From an uncultured Oscillospiraceae bacterium (GTDB taxonomy: Bacteria > Bacillota > Clostridia > Oscillospirales > Oscillospiraceae), in the NCBI GenBank assembly GCA_947627745.1, contig CANQXH010000003.1, positions 1 through 58,671 of the forward strand: 58,671 bases of DNA, written 5' to 3'. The position numbers and the translations under genes were made by a program. This document shows positions 15,953 through 24,814 of this stretch, in pieces. Each line of letters begins with the position of its first letter. The first letter of the stretch is position 1. The notes under the pieces were generated by a model that worked only from the letters and a program-made list of their open reading frames with translations, made no database searches and was not told the origin of the DNA.

Positions 15953-16459
15953 TCATTTTTCCGTTTTCTGGCGGAGCTCCTCCGCCGTCAGATCCAGGAC
16001 GATGGTCTTGGTTTTTGGGAAAAGCTGGGTGAATTTCACCCCCGCCGAGGTCAGCATCCGCTTGGAGGCCAGGGTGGCCATGGAGTCGGCGTACTTGTCG
16101 GAGAGGTACAGCACCTCCTGGACGCCGCTCTGAATGATGGCCTTGGCGCACTCGTTGCAGGGGAACAGGGCCACATACAGCCGGCTGCCCCGCAGGTCCC
16201 GGCCGCTGGCGTTGAGGATGGCGTTGAGCTCCGCGTGGACCACATAGGGGTACTTGGTGGCCTCGCCCTCCCGGTCCCAGGGGTACTCGTCGTCGGAGCA
16301 GCCCTTGGGCATGCCGTTATAGCCGGTGGAGATGATGATGTTGTCCGGGGAGACGATGCACGCCCCCACCTGGGTGTTGGGATCCTTACTCCGGCGGGCC
16401 GCCAGCATGGCGATGCCCATGAAATATTCGTCCCAGCTGATGTAATCCGCCCGTTTCAT
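15953..16459 (-). CDS. Deoxycytidylate deaminase
   Basis: 168 residues of the zinc cytidine/dCMP deaminase family. The catalytic site is complete: His75 and Glu77 in HAELNAIL, and Cys101 and Cys104 in PCNECAK. The N-terminal SKDPNTQVGACIV and GYNGMPKGC are typical of dCMP deaminases such as ComEB. It converts dCMP to dUMP for dTTP synthesis. It is 9 bases after dnaJ and shares its transcript, so its expression may rise on heat shock. GAGGAGG lies before the ATG. Confidence 0.9.
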   Translation of the reverse strand: MKRADYISWDEYFMGIAMLAARRSKDPNTQVGACIVSPDNIIISTGYNGMPKGCSDDEYPWDREGEATKYPYVVHAELNAILNASGRDLRGSRLYVALFPCNECAKAIIQSGVQEVLYLSDKYADSMATLASKRMLTSAGVKFTQLFPKTKTIVLDLTAEELRQKTEK

Positions 16460-16468
16460 AGCTCCTCC

Positions 16469-17602
16469 TCAGTCGAACAGTCCCAAAAATTTCTTCCGCT
16501 TGGGGCTGGAGCGGCCATCCAGACTCTCCTCCAGCTTCCGCAGCAGCTCCTTCTGCTCCCGGTTTAAGCGGGTGGGGGTCTCCACCACCACGGTGAACCG
16601 ATGGTTGCCCCGGCGGCGGGAATTGCCGATCTCCGGGATGCCCTTTCCGGGGATCACAAACTCCCGTCCGGTCTGGGTGCCCTCCGGCAGATCGAAGGTC
16701 ACCGGCCCGTCCAGGGTGGGCACCTGGATCTGGGAGCCCAGGGCCGCCTGGGTGAAGGTGATGGGCACCTCGCACAGAACGTCCTCATCCTCCCGTGTGA
16801 AAATGGGATGCTTCCGGATCTCCACCTGGACCAGCAGATCGCCGCTGGGCCCCCCGTTGGAGCCTACGCAGCCCTCGCCCCGGACCCGGACGCTCTGGCC
16901 CTCGTCCACCCCGGCGGGGATGTGGACCAGGATCTTCTTGGTGCGCCGCACCTTGCCCCGGCCCCGGCAGGTGGCGCAGGGGCTCTTGAAGGTCTTGCCC
17001 CGGCCGCCGCACACCGGGCAGGCGGTGGTGGACTGCATACTCATGCCCATGAAGGTCTGAGTGGTGCGCACCTGGCCGGTGCCCCGGCAGTTGGCGCAGG
17101 TCTCCAGTACCCCGTCGGCGGAGCCGGTGCCGTTGCAGGCGGCGCAGTTTTCGATCCGCTGGGCGGAGACCTCCTTCTCACAGCCGAAGGCCGCCTCCTC
17201 GAAGGTCAGCTCCAGCCGGGTCATCACGTTTTCGCCCCGGCGAGGGGCGTTGGCGGAGGCCCGGCGGCCGGTCCCGCCGCCGAAGAACTCCCCGAAGATG
17301 TCCCCCAGGTCTCCAAAGCCGCTGAAGCCTTCGAAACCGCCGCCGCCGAAGCCTCCGGCGCCGAAGTTGGGGTCCACCCCCTGGAAACCGAACTGGTCGT
17401 AGCGGGCCCGCTTGTCCTGGTCAGAGAGGACCTCGTAGGCCTCTCCCACCTCTTTGAATTTTTCTTCCGCTTCCTTGTCCCCCGGGTTCCGGTCCGGGTG
17501 ATACTGCATGGCCTTCTTCCGATAGGCCCGCTTGATTTCGTCGGCGCTGGCGGTTTTGTCCACCCCCAGCACTTCATAATAATCCCGCTTGTTTTCTGCC
17601 AT
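16469..17602 (-). CDS. dnaJ: Chaperone protein DnaJ
   Basis: 377 residues, standard type-I DnaJ. The J domain has HPD at 35-37, followed by a Gly/Phe-rich linker. The four zinc repeats are [24 protein letters not shown] and CATCRGRG, then two beta-sandwich substrate domains. It stimulates the DnaK ATPase and delivers unfolded clients. It is the fourth gene of the hrcA operon. The 77-base gap from dnaK can form a 10-bp GC hairpin (GAGGGGCGGC/GCCGTCCCTC) that may tune the dnaK/dnaJ ratio. Confidence 0.97.
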   Translation of the reverse strand: MAENKRDYYEVLGVDKTASADEIKRAYRKKAMQYHPDRNPGDKEAEEKFKEVGEAYEVLSDQDKRARYDQFGFQGVDPNFGAGGFGGGGFEGFSGFGDLGDIFGEFFGGGTGRRASANAPRRGENVMTRLELTFEEAAFGCEKEVSAQRIENCAACNGTGSADGVLETCANCRGTGQVRTTQTFMGMSMQSTTACPVCGGRGKTFKSPCATCRGRGKVRRTKKILVHIPAGVDEGQSVRVRGEGCVGSNGGPSGDLLVQVEIRKHPIFTREDEDVLCEVPITFTQAALGSQIQVPTLDGPVTFDLPEGTQTGREFVIPGKGIPEIGNSRRRGNHRFTVVVETPTRLNREQKELLRKLEESLDGRSSPKRKKFLGLFD

Positions 17603-17679
17603 GTGCCTTACCCCTTAAACAACGCTAACGGGAGGGACGGCCGCGCCGCCCCTCTCGTCTGGCATGGAATCGCTGAAAA

Positions 17680-19491
17680 TCAATCGACAGTCTCGTAATC
17701 GGCGTCCACCACGCCGTCGTCGCCGGGCTTCTGGCCGCCCTGGGCGCCGCCCTGAGGACCGGACTGTTGATACAGTTTCTCAGAGACCTTGTAGAAGGCC
17801 TTCTGCACATCCTCGGTGGCCGTCTTGATGGCGGCGATGTCGGTGCCCTTGTTCAGCTCCTTGAGCTTGTCGACAGCGGACTGAATCTCGGACTTCTCCT
17901 GCTCCGTGATCTTGCCGCCCAAATCGGCCAGGGTCTTCTCCGTCTGATAGATCACCTGGTCGGCGGCGTTGTGGGTGTCCACCTCGTCCTTGCGGGCCTT
18001 GTCCTGGGCGGCGTACTGCTCGGCCTCATGAACGGCCTTGTCGATGTCCTCCTTGCTCAGGTTGGTGGAGGCGGTGATTGAGATCTGCTGCTCCTTGCCG
18101 GTGCCCAGATCCTTGGCGGATACGTTCACGATGCCGTTGGCGTCGATGTCGAAGGACACCTCGATCTGAGGCACGCCACGGGGCGCCGGCGCGATGCCGT
18201 TGAGCTGGAACCGGCCCAGGGTCTTGTTGTAGGCGGCCATCTCCCGTTCGCCCTGGAGGACGTGGACCTCCACGGTGGTCTGGCCGTCGGCAGCGGTGGA
18301 GAAGATCTGGCTCTTCCGCACGGGGATAGTGGTGTTCCGGTCGATCAGCCGGGTAAACACGCCGCCCATGGTCTCAATGCCCAGGGACAACGGCGTCACA
18401 TCCAGCAGCACCACGTCCTTGACCTCTTGGGTCAGAACGCCGCCCTGAATGGCCGCGCCCAGGGCCACGCACTCGTCGGGGTTGATGCCCTTGAACCCGT
18501 CCTTGCCGGTGAGCTTCTTCACGGCCTCCTGAACGGCGGGGATCCGGGTGGAACCGCCCACCAGCAGGACCTTGTTCAGGTCATTGGCGGAGAGTCCGGC
18601 GTCGGACATGGCCCGGCGCACGGGACCCATGGTCTTCTCCACCAGATCGGCGGTGAGCTCATTGAACTTGGCCCGGGTCAGGTTCACGTTCAGATGCTTG
18701 GGGCCGGTGGCGTCGGCGGTGATATAGGGCAGATTGATCTCCGTGGCGGTCAGACCGGACAGATCGATCTTGGCCTTCTCGGCGGCCTCCTTCAGACGCT
18801 GCATGGCCACCTTGTCCACGGACAGGTCGATGCCGTCGCTGCGCTTGAAGTCCTGCACCAGATAGTTGATGATCCGCTGGTCAAAGTCGTCGCCGCCCAG
18901 GTGGGTGTCGCCGGCGGTGGCCAGAACCTCGATGACGCCGTCGCCGATGTCCAGGATGGACACGTCGAAGGTGCCGCCGCCCAGGTCATAGACCATGATC
19001 CGCTGGGAGCTTTCCTTGTCCAGACCGTAGGCCAGGGCCGCGGCAGTGGGCTCGTTGATGATCCGCTTCACGTCCAGACCGGCGATCTTGCCGGCGTCCT
19101 TGGTGGCCTGGCGCTGGGAGTCGGAGAAGTAGGCGGGGACGGTGATCACCGCTTCGGTGATGGTCTGGCCCAGGTAGGCCTCGGCGTCGGTCTTCAGTTT
19201 CTGAAGGATCATGGCGCTGATCTCCTGAGGGGTGTAGCCCTTGCCGTCAATGTTCACATGGTAGTTCTCGCCCATGTGGCGCTTGATGGAAGACACGGTG
19301 CGGTCGGCGTTGGTCACGGCCTGGCGCTTTGCCACCTGGCCCACCATCCGCTCGCCGGTCTTGGAAAACGCCACGACGGAAGGCGTGGTGCGATTGCCCT
19401 CGGCGTTGGGGATGACGACGCTCTCGCCGCCCTCGTAAACGGCCACACAGGAATTGGTAGTGCCCAAATCAATACCGATAATCTTGCTCAT
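17680..19491 (-). CDS. dnaK: Chaperone protein DnaK (Hsp70)
   Basis: 603 residues. The ATPase domain begins [18 protein letters not shown] and contains the phosphate loops [12 protein letters not shown] and [10 protein letters not shown]. The substrate domain contains [11 protein letters not shown], followed by a helical lid and a short acidic tail ending [10 protein letters not shown]. Length matches Gram-positive DnaK proteins, which lack one N-terminal loop. The start at 19491 is set by GGAGG just upstream; a longer open frame has no site. It lies 212 bases after grpE, an unusually long gap filled by a tandem repeat. Confidence 0.98.
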   Translation of the reverse strand: MSKIIGIDLGTTNSCVAVYEGGESVVIPNAEGNRTTPSVVAFSKTGERMVGQVAKRQAVTNADRTVSSIKRHMGENYHVNIDGKGYTPQEISAMILQKLKTDAEAYLGQTITEAVITVPAYFSDSQRQATKDAGKIAGLDVKRIINEPTAAALAYGLDKESSQRIMVYDLGGGTFDVSILDIGDGVIEVLATAGDTHLGGDDFDQRIINYLVQDFKRSDGIDLSVDKVAMQRLKEAAEKAKIDLSGLTATEINLPYITADATGPKHLNVNLTRAKFNELTADLVEKTMGPVRRAMSDAGLSANDLNKVLLVGGSTRIPAVQEAVKKLTGKDGFKGINPDECVALGAAIQGGVLTQEVKDVVLLDVTPLSLGIETMGGVFTRLIDRNTTIPVRKSQIFSTAADGQTTVEVHVLQGEREMAAYNKTLGRFQLNGIAPAPRGVPQIEVSFDIDANGIVNVSAKDLGTGKEQQISITASTNLSKEDIDKAVHEAEQYAAQDKARKDEVDTHNAADQVIYQTEKTLADLGGKITEQEKSEIQSAVDKLKELNKGTDIAAIKTATEDVQKAFYKVSEKLYQQSGPQGGAQGGQKPGDDGVVDADYETVD

Positions 19492-19556
19492 TTTAATTTC
19501 CTCCTTAAATATATATGAAAGATATTGTTTACAGTGTTTGTTCGCGACGCGGAAAC

Positions 19557-19704
19557 GATACCGGGTACGCCCAGCAGATGAAGCGATTCCCACCATCCCG
19601 GTGCGCTTTGGTTGCGGGCCCCGCCCGCCGATACCGAGCGAGCCCAGCAGATGGAACGACTATTGCCAGACTGGCGCACGCTTTGGCCGCGGGCCCTGCC
19701 CGCC
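19557..19704 (-). repeat. Two tandem 73-base repeats between grpE and dnaK, each with a hairpin
   Basis: Units at 19557-19629 and 19630-19704 share GATACCG, GCCCAGCAGATG, GCGC..GCTTTGG and GCGGGCC.TGCCCGCC-type blocks. On the minus strand each begins with a GCGGGC-N3-GCCCGC hairpin. The second unit ends at the grpE stop codon. The hairpins could be mRNA processing or stability signals within the operon. Confidence 0.65.
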
Positions 19705-20270
19705 TAGTTGGCGACTTGGACCATGGCGAAACGAACGATCTTGTCCCCCAGCTTGAAGCCCTTCTGGAAAACCTGGACGATCTCGTTCTGCCCCAAAGCC
19801 TCGTCCTCCAGGTGCATCACCGCGTTGTGAAGCTGGGGATCAAAGGCGTCGCCGGGCTTCCCGAAAATTTCAACGCCCAGACCCGTGAGGATCTTCACCA
19901 GCTCCGCCATGGTCAGCTCCACACCCTTCTTGTAGGCGGCGTCCTGGGTGGGCTGGTTCAGCGCCCGCTCCAAATTGTCGTAAATCGGCAGCAGCTTCAA
20001 AATAGCGTCGGCCTTGCCGTTGGTGTAGCTCTGATCCTGCTCCTTCCGGCTGCGCTTGCGGAAATTGTCGTACTCCGCCGCCAGCCGCAAATGGGAATCG
20101 TAAAGGGCCTTGTATTTTTCCTCCCAAGGGTCCGGCTTGGACGCTTCCTGAACTTCGGGTGCCTCCTGAGGTTCCTTGGGCGGCTCCGGAGTCTTTTCCT
20201 CGACCGCCGGCGCCCCGGCCTCCTTAGCCTCGGGAACTGACTGTTTCTTCTCTTTTTCCTTCTTTGACAC
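19704..20270 (-). CDS. grpE: Nucleotide exchange factor GrpE
   Basis: 188 residues. Residues 1-48 are a disordered Lys/Glu/Pro tail, followed by the long dimerising helix (YDSHLRLAAEYDNFRKRSRKE). The C-terminal beta domain holds the family signature FDPQLHNAVMHLEDEALGQNEIVQVFQKGFKLGDKIVR. It releases ADP from DnaK and can act as a thermosensor. The start is 2 bases after the hrcA stop, so translation is probably coupled. Confidence 0.96.
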   Translation of the reverse strand: MSKKEKEKKQSVPEAKEAGAPAVEEKTPEPPKEPQEAPEVQEASKPDPWEEKYKALYDSHLRLAAEYDNFRKRSRKEQDQSYTNGKADAILKLLPIYDNLERALNQPTQDAAYKKGVELTMAELVKILTGLGVEIFGKPGDAFDPQLHNAVMHLEDEALGQNEIVQVFQKGFKLGDKIVRFAMVQVAN

Positions 20271-20272
20271 GT

Positions 20273-21343
20273 CTATGCCTCCTTCGGATCCTCTCCGCTC
20301 TCCGGCAGCTGCTTCTGCTCCGGCTTGGCAAATAGCTTGGAGAGGCTTTCCGCGAAATAACTCAGCCGGGCGGTGACCTTGGCGTAATCCATCCGGGTGG
20401 GACCAACCACGCCGATCATGCCCTGCATCCCGTCTCCAATGTCGAACTTCGTCACCACCACGCTGGTGTCCTTCAGCTCCCGGGCCACATTCTCCGGCCC
20501 TACCAGCACCTGGGTGCCGTTTTCGCTGCGGATCACGTCGGGCAGATTCGCCAGGGTTTCCTCGTCCAGACTGGTCAGCACCCGCTGGGCCTTGTCCACG
20601 TCCCGGTACTCCGGCTGATCCAGCAGCCGGTGCTGCCCCGTGACCATGATGCCGGTGTTCCCCGGTCGACGAAGGGTCTCTAGGGTGAACTCCAAAACCA
20701 CCGGTGTCAGACTGGCGGCGCTTCCCGCCGCGCTCATCACCCGGTCGAAGAGACTCTGGGTAAATTCCCCGGCGGGAATCCCCGTGGCCGCCGCGTTCAG
20801 GGCCGCGCCCAGCAGCTTTAAGTCCGCCTCGCTGACCTCCAGGGGCAGCTTAATCAGCTTGTTCACCACCTCGTCGGTGGAGAGCAGCAGTACCAGAATG
20901 AAGCTGCCCTGGCCCGCCAGGATCAGATCGAACCGCTTGACGGTCACCACCCCCTGCCGGGAGGCCATGGAGATGGCCGGCAGATCCGTGGCCTGACTGA
21001 CCATTTTGGCCACCTTCTCCACCAGCTTGTCCATCCGCTGCATCTTTTCCTCAATGGCGGTGCTGATGGACCGGGTCTCATCCAGGCTCAGCCGGTAGTC
21101 GGACATCAGCTCGTCCACATACAACCGGTAGCCCGCGGCGGAGGGGACCCGCCCGGCGCTGGTGTGGGGCTGCTCCAAGTAGCCCATGGCGGTGAGCTCC
21201 GCCATCTCGTTGCGGATGGTGGCGGAGGAGTAGTTCATGTCCGGCAGCTCCGCCACGGCCTTGGAGCCTACCGGCTCCGCGCCCCGGATATAAAGGTCTA
21301 CGATGGAACGCAGCACCTTCTTTTTCCGTTCGGAAAGTTCCAT
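20273..21343 (-). CDS. hrcA: Heat-inducible transcription repressor HrcA
   Basis: 356 residues. An N-terminal winged helix (MELSERKKKVLRSIVDLYI, YSSATIRNEMAEL, GYLEQPHTSAGRVPS) is followed by a GAF-like middle and the C-terminal domain with IGVVGPTRMDY. HrcA binds CIRCE and is kept active by GroEL. The start at 21343 has AAAGGAG upstream; the frame continues a further seven codons without a site. It is the first gene of hrcA-grpE-dnaK-dnaJ and is autoregulated through the perfect CIRCE at 21358-21384. A second CIRCE precedes hsp20 at 49571. Confidence 0.97.
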   Translation of the reverse strand: MELSERKKKVLRSIVDLYIRGAEPVGSKAVAELPDMNYSSATIRNEMAELTAMGYLEQPHTSAGRVPSAAGYRLYVDELMSDYRLSLDETRSISTAIEEKMQRMDKLVEKVAKMVSQATDLPAISMASRQGVVTVKRFDLILAGQGSFILVLLLSTDEVVNKLIKLPLEVSEADLKLLGAALNAAATGIPAGEFTQSLFDRVMSAAGSAASLTPVVLEFTLETLRRPGNTGIMVTGQHRLLDQPEYRDVDKAQRVLTSLDEETLANLPDVIRSENGTQVLVGPENVARELKDTSVVVTKFDIGDGMQGMIGVVGPTRMDYAKVTARLSYFAESLSKLFAKPEQKQLPESGEDPKEA

Positions 21344-21357
21344 GACGGACTCCTTTC

Positions 21358-21384
21358 TTAGCACTCTTTAGCTCTGAGTGCTAA
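21358..21384 (-). promoter_or_regulatory. CIRCE operator of the hrcA operon
   Basis: TTAGCACTC-N9-GAGTGCTAA, identical to the HrcA consensus. It lies directly downstream of the promoter and ends 14 bases before the hrcA start. Confidence 0.98.
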
Positions 21385-21388
21385 GCAT

Positions 21389-21417
21389 ACTATACAACCG
21401 TTTTTCCCTCTTGTCAA
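21389..21417 (-). promoter_or_regulatory. Promoter of the hrcA operon
   Basis: TTGACA (rc of 21412-21417), 17 bases, TATAGT (rc of 21389-21394). Confidence 0.92.
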
Positions 21418-21474
21418 GGGGTGGATTATAAACTTTTTATGTACAGAGCGCAAAGAGGAAAATCCTTCTGCCTG

Positions 21475-21553
21475 CCTTTTTATTTTGGTGCGCCCCACGC
21501 TGCGGGTGCTCCCCCTACCCCTGCCGGGGGAGCACTTACAGCGTGGCGCGCAT
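21475..21553. repeat. Truncated third copy of the dispersed intergenic repeat, forming a nested hairpin
   Basis: CCTTTTTATTTTGGTGC (21475-21491) and the following TGCTCCCCCTACCCCTGCC match the ends of the element at 11829-12426. Here the inner stem GTGCTCCCCC/CGGGGGAGCAC sits inside an outer stem GCGCCCCACGCTG/CAGCGTGGCGCGC that has one mismatch. It lies between the pdaA stop and the hrcA promoter and may also end the pdaA transcript. Confidence 0.65.
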
Positions 21554-21579
21554 AAGAATTAAAAAGGAAGTATCTCCTG

Positions 21580-22362
21580 CTAGCCCTCTTGGAACAGCCC
21601 CTGGATGCTCCCGAAGCGGTAGCCCATCTGCTCGTATTTCGTCAGCAGCTCATCCAAAATCTCCGCGTTGGTTTTGGACGTGGAGTGGAGCAGGATCACC
21701 GCCCCGTTGTGGACCCGGGGCAGCAGCTTGGCCAGGGCTGCCTCCCGGGTGGGCTGGTCGTCTTGCTTCCAGTCCACATAGGCCAAGCTCCAAAAAACCG
21801 TCTTGTACCCCAGTTCCTGCGCCATCTCCAGATTCTTCTGGCTGTAAATCCCCTGGGGCGGGCGGTAAAATTTGGCCATCTCCTTCCCCGTCACCGACTG
21901 GAACAGGGTCTCCAGGTCCGTCAGCTCTTTGGAAAAGGTCTCCATGGAATCCAGCTTGCTCATATTGTAGTGGTGCATGGTGTGGTTGCCCACGGTGTGC
22001 CCCTCCGCCACCATCCGCCGCACCAGGTCGGCGTTCTTCTCGATATAATTGCCCACCAGAAAGAAGGCCGCCGGGGCGTTGTGAGCCTTGAGCACGTCCA
22101 GGATCTGGGCGGTGCAGCCGTTTTCATACCCGGCGTCGAAGGTCAGATACAAAACCTTCTGCTCCGTGTCCCCCAGGTAGACGGCGTCGTATTTTTTCAG
22201 CGTGTCGGCGTTGGCCGGCCCCACGGGGGGCTGGCCCTCCTGGCGGAAGCTCAGGCCCCAGGAGCCGGTGGCCACCGTGGCCTGACTGCCCACCTGTACC
22301 AGCACCAGCGCCGCCAGGGCGCAAACCGCCGCCAAAATCAATAAAATATCCCGTCTTTGCAT
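21580..22362 (-). CDS. pdaA: Polysaccharide deacetylase, PdaA-like (muramic-delta-lactam pathway)
   Basis: 260 residues: an N-terminal membrane anchor/signal (7-24), then a NodB domain. Asp76 lies in YLTFDAGYENG, the metal histidines are His127 and His131 in NHTMHH, and FYRPPQG and the C-terminal LLHSTSKTNAEILDELL are present. The pre-domain block SWGLSF..KYDAVYLGDT and the closing motif fit PdaA, which deacetylates N-acetylmuramic acid to make the delta-lactam of spore cortex. This is the best sign of sporulation in the window. The start at 22362 has AGGAGG 7 bases upstream; an ATG six bases earlier is too close to it. Confidence 0.85.
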   Translation of the reverse strand: MQRRDILLILAAVCALAALVLVQVGSQATVATGSWGLSFRQEGQPPVGPANADTLKKYDAVYLGDTEQKVLYLTFDAGYENGCTAQILDVLKAHNAPAAFFLVGNYIEKNADLVRRMVAEGHTVGNHTMHHYNMSKLDSMETFSKELTDLETLFQSVTGKEMAKFYRPPQGIYSQKNLEMAQELGYKTVFWSLAYVDWKQDDQPTREAALAKLLPRVHNGAVILLHSTSKTNAEILDELLTKYEQMGYRFGSIQGLFQEG

Positions 22363-22411
22363 GATCATCCCTCCTAAGGACAATCTATGCGAAAACGGGA
22401 TTTCTATTCTA

Positions 22412-22954
22412 TCAGACGGCGACTTTCGGCGACGCCGGCCGAAGCCGTTTGGCCAGGATCAGGGCCAGAACCAGCTTGCAGCCGTCGGGGATCAGATAGG
22501 GAATCACGCACTTACTAAGCACGGTGGCCAGCGCCAGGGCCTCCCCCTGGACGGCGTAGAGCAGCAGGAACCAGGCGGAGCCAAAGGCGTAGCAGGCCAG
22601 CAGCCCCAGCGTCAGTCCCGTCACCCGGACCCACAGGCGGCTGCCTAGGGCGGCGGTCATGGCCCAGTACGTCAACCCGGTGGCCAAAAAGCCCCAGAGG
22701 TAACCGCCCGTCACCCCCAGCAGGGCCCCCAGGCCCCCCTGAAACCCGGCGAACACCGGCGCGCCTACCGCGCCCAAAAGCAGATAGACCAAAATCGTCA
22801 GACATCCCCGCCGGCCGCCCAAAACCTCCAGGGTCAGAAACACCCCAAAGGTCTGCATGGTAAAGGCAATGTCCAGCACCGGCAGGCTGATCCAGGCGCA
22901 CACCGCCAGCACGGCGGCAAAGACCCCGCACAGGGCCAAATCCTTGAGTTTCAC
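22412..22954 (-). CDS. bioY: Biotin transporter substrate-binding protein BioY
   Basis: 180 residues with six predicted membrane helices. It is the S-component of an ECF transporter for biotin. Blocks such as ISLPVLDIAFTMQTFGVFL, LLLGAVGAPVFAGFQGGLGALLG and GGYLWGFL are typical. The start is GTG with GGGGGA upstream. No ECF ATPase or EcfT gene is next to it, so it would use the shared module elsewhere. No biotin synthesis gene is nearby, consistent with scavenging. Confidence 0.92.
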   Translation of the reverse strand: MKLKDLALCGVFAAVLAVCAWISLPVLDIAFTMQTFGVFLTLEVLGGRRGCLTILVYLLLGAVGAPVFAGFQGGLGALLGVTGGYLWGFLATGLTYWAMTAALGSRLWVRVTGLTLGLLACYAFGSAWFLLLYAVQGEALALATVLSKCVIPYLIPDGCKLVLALILAKRLRPASPKVAV

Positions 22955-23013
22955 GGGATCATTCCCCCTTCGGCCGGTAGCATACCACAGCCGGAGGGAA
23001 TTGTCAACTATTT

Positions 23014-24306
23014 TTAATCAATTTGGTTTACAATTCGCCCCAGGACGCCGTCTTCCCAGGGCCGGAGGATCTCCACCGCTCGGAGCTGGTTGCGCAGACC
23101 CTCCCCGGGGGCGTAGACCCGGACGAAATTCCCGGCGTGGCCGGTCTCAAACGCCCCGGACCGTTCCTCGAAAAGCACCTCCAGGGTTTTTCCTGCCAGA
23201 CTTTCCCGGTAGGCCAGGGCCATTTCGGAGGCTACTTCTCCGGCCCGTTTGGCCCGGTCGGCCTTTTCCTGGGCGGTGAGCTGCCCGGGCATCCGGGCGG
23301 CGGGGGTGCCGGGGCGGCGGGAGTAGGGGAAAATGTGCATGGCGGAGAAGCGGCACCGCCGGATGAAGGCCAGGCTCTCTTCAAATTCCGCCTCCGTCTC
23401 TCCGGGGAAGCCCACGATCATGTCCGTGGTAATCCCGCAGCCGGGGAAATACGCCCGCAGCCGGGCCAGGCTTTCCGCGTATTCCTGGGCGGTGTATTTC
23501 CGGCCCATGCGCTTCAGAACGCTGTCGCAGCCGGACTGCATGGACACATGGAAGTGGGGACAGAGATTGGGAAGCCCTGCCAGGCGCCGGCAAAATTCCT
23601 CCGTGACGCACCGGGGCTCCAGGGAGCCCAGCCGGATCCGGCAGTCCGGCGCGGCCAGGGCCACGGCTGCGGTCAGGTCCGCCAGACCGGGTTTTCCTGG
23701 CAGGTCCACCCCCCAGGAGGCGATCTCGATGCCGGTGAGGACGATCTCCCGGTAGCCCCGCGCAACCAGGGCCCGGGCCTGCTCTGCCGCCCACGCCCGG
23801 GTGGCGGAACGGACCGGGCCCCGGGTATAGGGAATGACGCAGTAGGTGCAGAAGTTGCGGCAACCGTCCTGCACCTTGAGCATGGCCCGGGTGCGGGATT
23901 CCAGGCCCCCGGCGGGGAGAGGCTCAAAATCCCGGCGGGCCAGGGCGTTGTCCACCAGGACCGTCCGCTCCCCGGCGGCCTGGATCAAAGCATCCACAAA
24001 GGCCGCCCGGTCCCCGCTGCCACCCACCAGGTCCACCCCCAGGTCCCGGACCGCCGCCGGGTCCCGCTGGGAGTAGCACCCGCACACCGCCACCAGGGCG
24101 CCGGGATGGGCCCTACGGACCCTGCGGATCAGGGAGCGGTTCTTCCGGTCGGCCATGGCGGTGACGGAGCAGGTGTTGATCACATAGCCGTCGCAGTCAC
24201 CGTCGAAGGCGCCCAGGGTGTGTCCTTTCTGGGTGAGCAGCTGTTCCATGGCCTGGGTCTCGTACTGATTGACCTTGCAGCCGAAGGTGTAAAAGGCAAA
24301 CTTCAT
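23014..24306 (-). CDS. mtaB: tRNA (t6A37) methylthiotransferase MtaB
   Basis: 430 residues, a methylthiotransferase of the radical SAM class. The N-terminal UPF0004 domain starts MKFAFYTFGCKVNQYE, with further cluster cysteines in TCSVTA and CGCY. The radical SAM site CRNFCTYCVIPYTRG is intact, and a C-terminal TRAM-like stretch follows. FGCKVNQYE distinguishes MtaB from MiaB and RimO. It converts t6A to ms2t6A at position 37 of ANN-decoding tRNAs. The longer frame to 24420 lacks a ribosome-binding site and would overlap the divergent HPr promoter, so 24306 is used. Confidence 0.93.
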   Translation of the reverse strand: MKFAFYTFGCKVNQYETQAMEQLLTQKGHTLGAFDGDCDGYVINTCSVTAMADRKNRSLIRRVRRAHPGALVAVCGCYSQRDPAAVRDLGVDLVGGSGDRAAFVDALIQAAGERTVLVDNALARRDFEPLPAGGLESRTRAMLKVQDGCRNFCTYCVIPYTRGPVRSATRAWAAEQARALVARGYREIVLTGIEIASWGVDLPGKPGLADLTAAVALAAPDCRIRLGSLEPRCVTEEFCRRLAGLPNLCPHFHVSMQSGCDSVLKRMGRKYTAQEYAESLARLRAYFPGCGITTDMIVGFPGETEAEFEESLAFIRRCRFSAMHIFPYSRRPGTPAARMPGQLTAQEKADRAKRAGEVASEMALAYRESLAGKTLEVLFEERSGAFETGHAGNFVRVYAPGEGLRNQLRAVEILRPWEDGVLGRIVNQID

Positions 24307-24362
24307 TGTTAATTCCACCAATTTCGGATGAATAAATTTGTTAGTTTCGTCCAAAGCGTCTA

Positions 24363-24390
24363 TTGATAATTCAAAAAACCGTGCTATAAT
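24363..24390 (+). promoter_or_regulatory. Promoter of the HPr-like gene
   Basis: TTGATA (24363-24368), 16 bases, TATAAT (24385-24390). Confidence 0.8.
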
Positions 24391-24419
24391 AGTCCTCGTT
24401 CCCGGAAGGAGGCGAGGCA

Positions 24420-24656
24420 ATGCGGGAATTTACCATCCTGCTCCGCTCCGTTCAGGACGTGCAGAATTTTGTTTCTTTAGCGACTGTCCAGCCCTTTCCG
24501 GTCTTGGTAGGGACGGGGAATCAGCAGATCAACGGCAAGAGCTTCATGGGGATGTTCTGCCTGGACTGCACTGCCCCCCTCACCGTCACCGCCGACTGTG
24601 ACGAACAGGCTTTCGACCGCTTCGTGGAAGCCGCCGGCCCGTTTTTGATTAAATAA
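24420..24656 (+). CDS. HPr-like protein without the phosphorylated histidine
   Basis: 78 residues, HPr size. The second half matches HPr: INGKSFMGMFCLDCTAPLTV aligns with the Ser46 region, and the serine is kept. The segment that should hold the active-site His15 (normally LHARPA) reads SVQDVQNFVSLA, with no histidine. It therefore cannot relay phosphate in the PTS, but could act as a regulatory HPr mimic (Crh-like logic) or bind another partner. AGGAGG is 8 bases before the ATG. It is monocistronic with its own promoter and terminator. Confidence 0.75.
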   Translation: MREFTILLRSVQDVQNFVSLATVQPFPVLVGTGNQQINGKSFMGMFCLDCTAPLTVTADCDEQAFDRFVEAAGPFLIK

Positions 24657-24669
24657 GGCTCTTCGTAGC

Positions 24670-24701
24670 ACCGTCCTGGGAATACCTGGGGCGGTTTTTT
24701 T
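24670..24701 (+). terminator. Terminator of the HPr-like gene
   Basis: ACCGTCCTGG pairs with CCTGGGGCGGT through several G-T pairs, followed by seven Ts. Confidence 0.75.
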
Positions 24702-24762
24702 CTGGACCGGCAAGGGTATTATAGGTTCTTTCGGGCCTTTTGTCAATCCTGGGGGAGCCCCC

Positions 24763-24791
24763 TTGCAATCGGCTGGCCGAGCCGCTATAAT
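24763..24791 (+). promoter_or_regulatory. Promoter of the AlaX-like gene
   Basis: TTGCAA (24763-24768), 17 bases, TATAAT (24786-24791). Confidence 0.75.
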
Positions 24792-24814
24792 GGGCGTAAA
24801 AGGAGCGATCAGCC

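Noticed and set aside
17680-19596. Longer DnaK start at 19596
   Set aside because: The extra 35 residues read through the tandem repeat and lack a ribosome-binding site; DnaK normally starts at [10 protein letters not shown].
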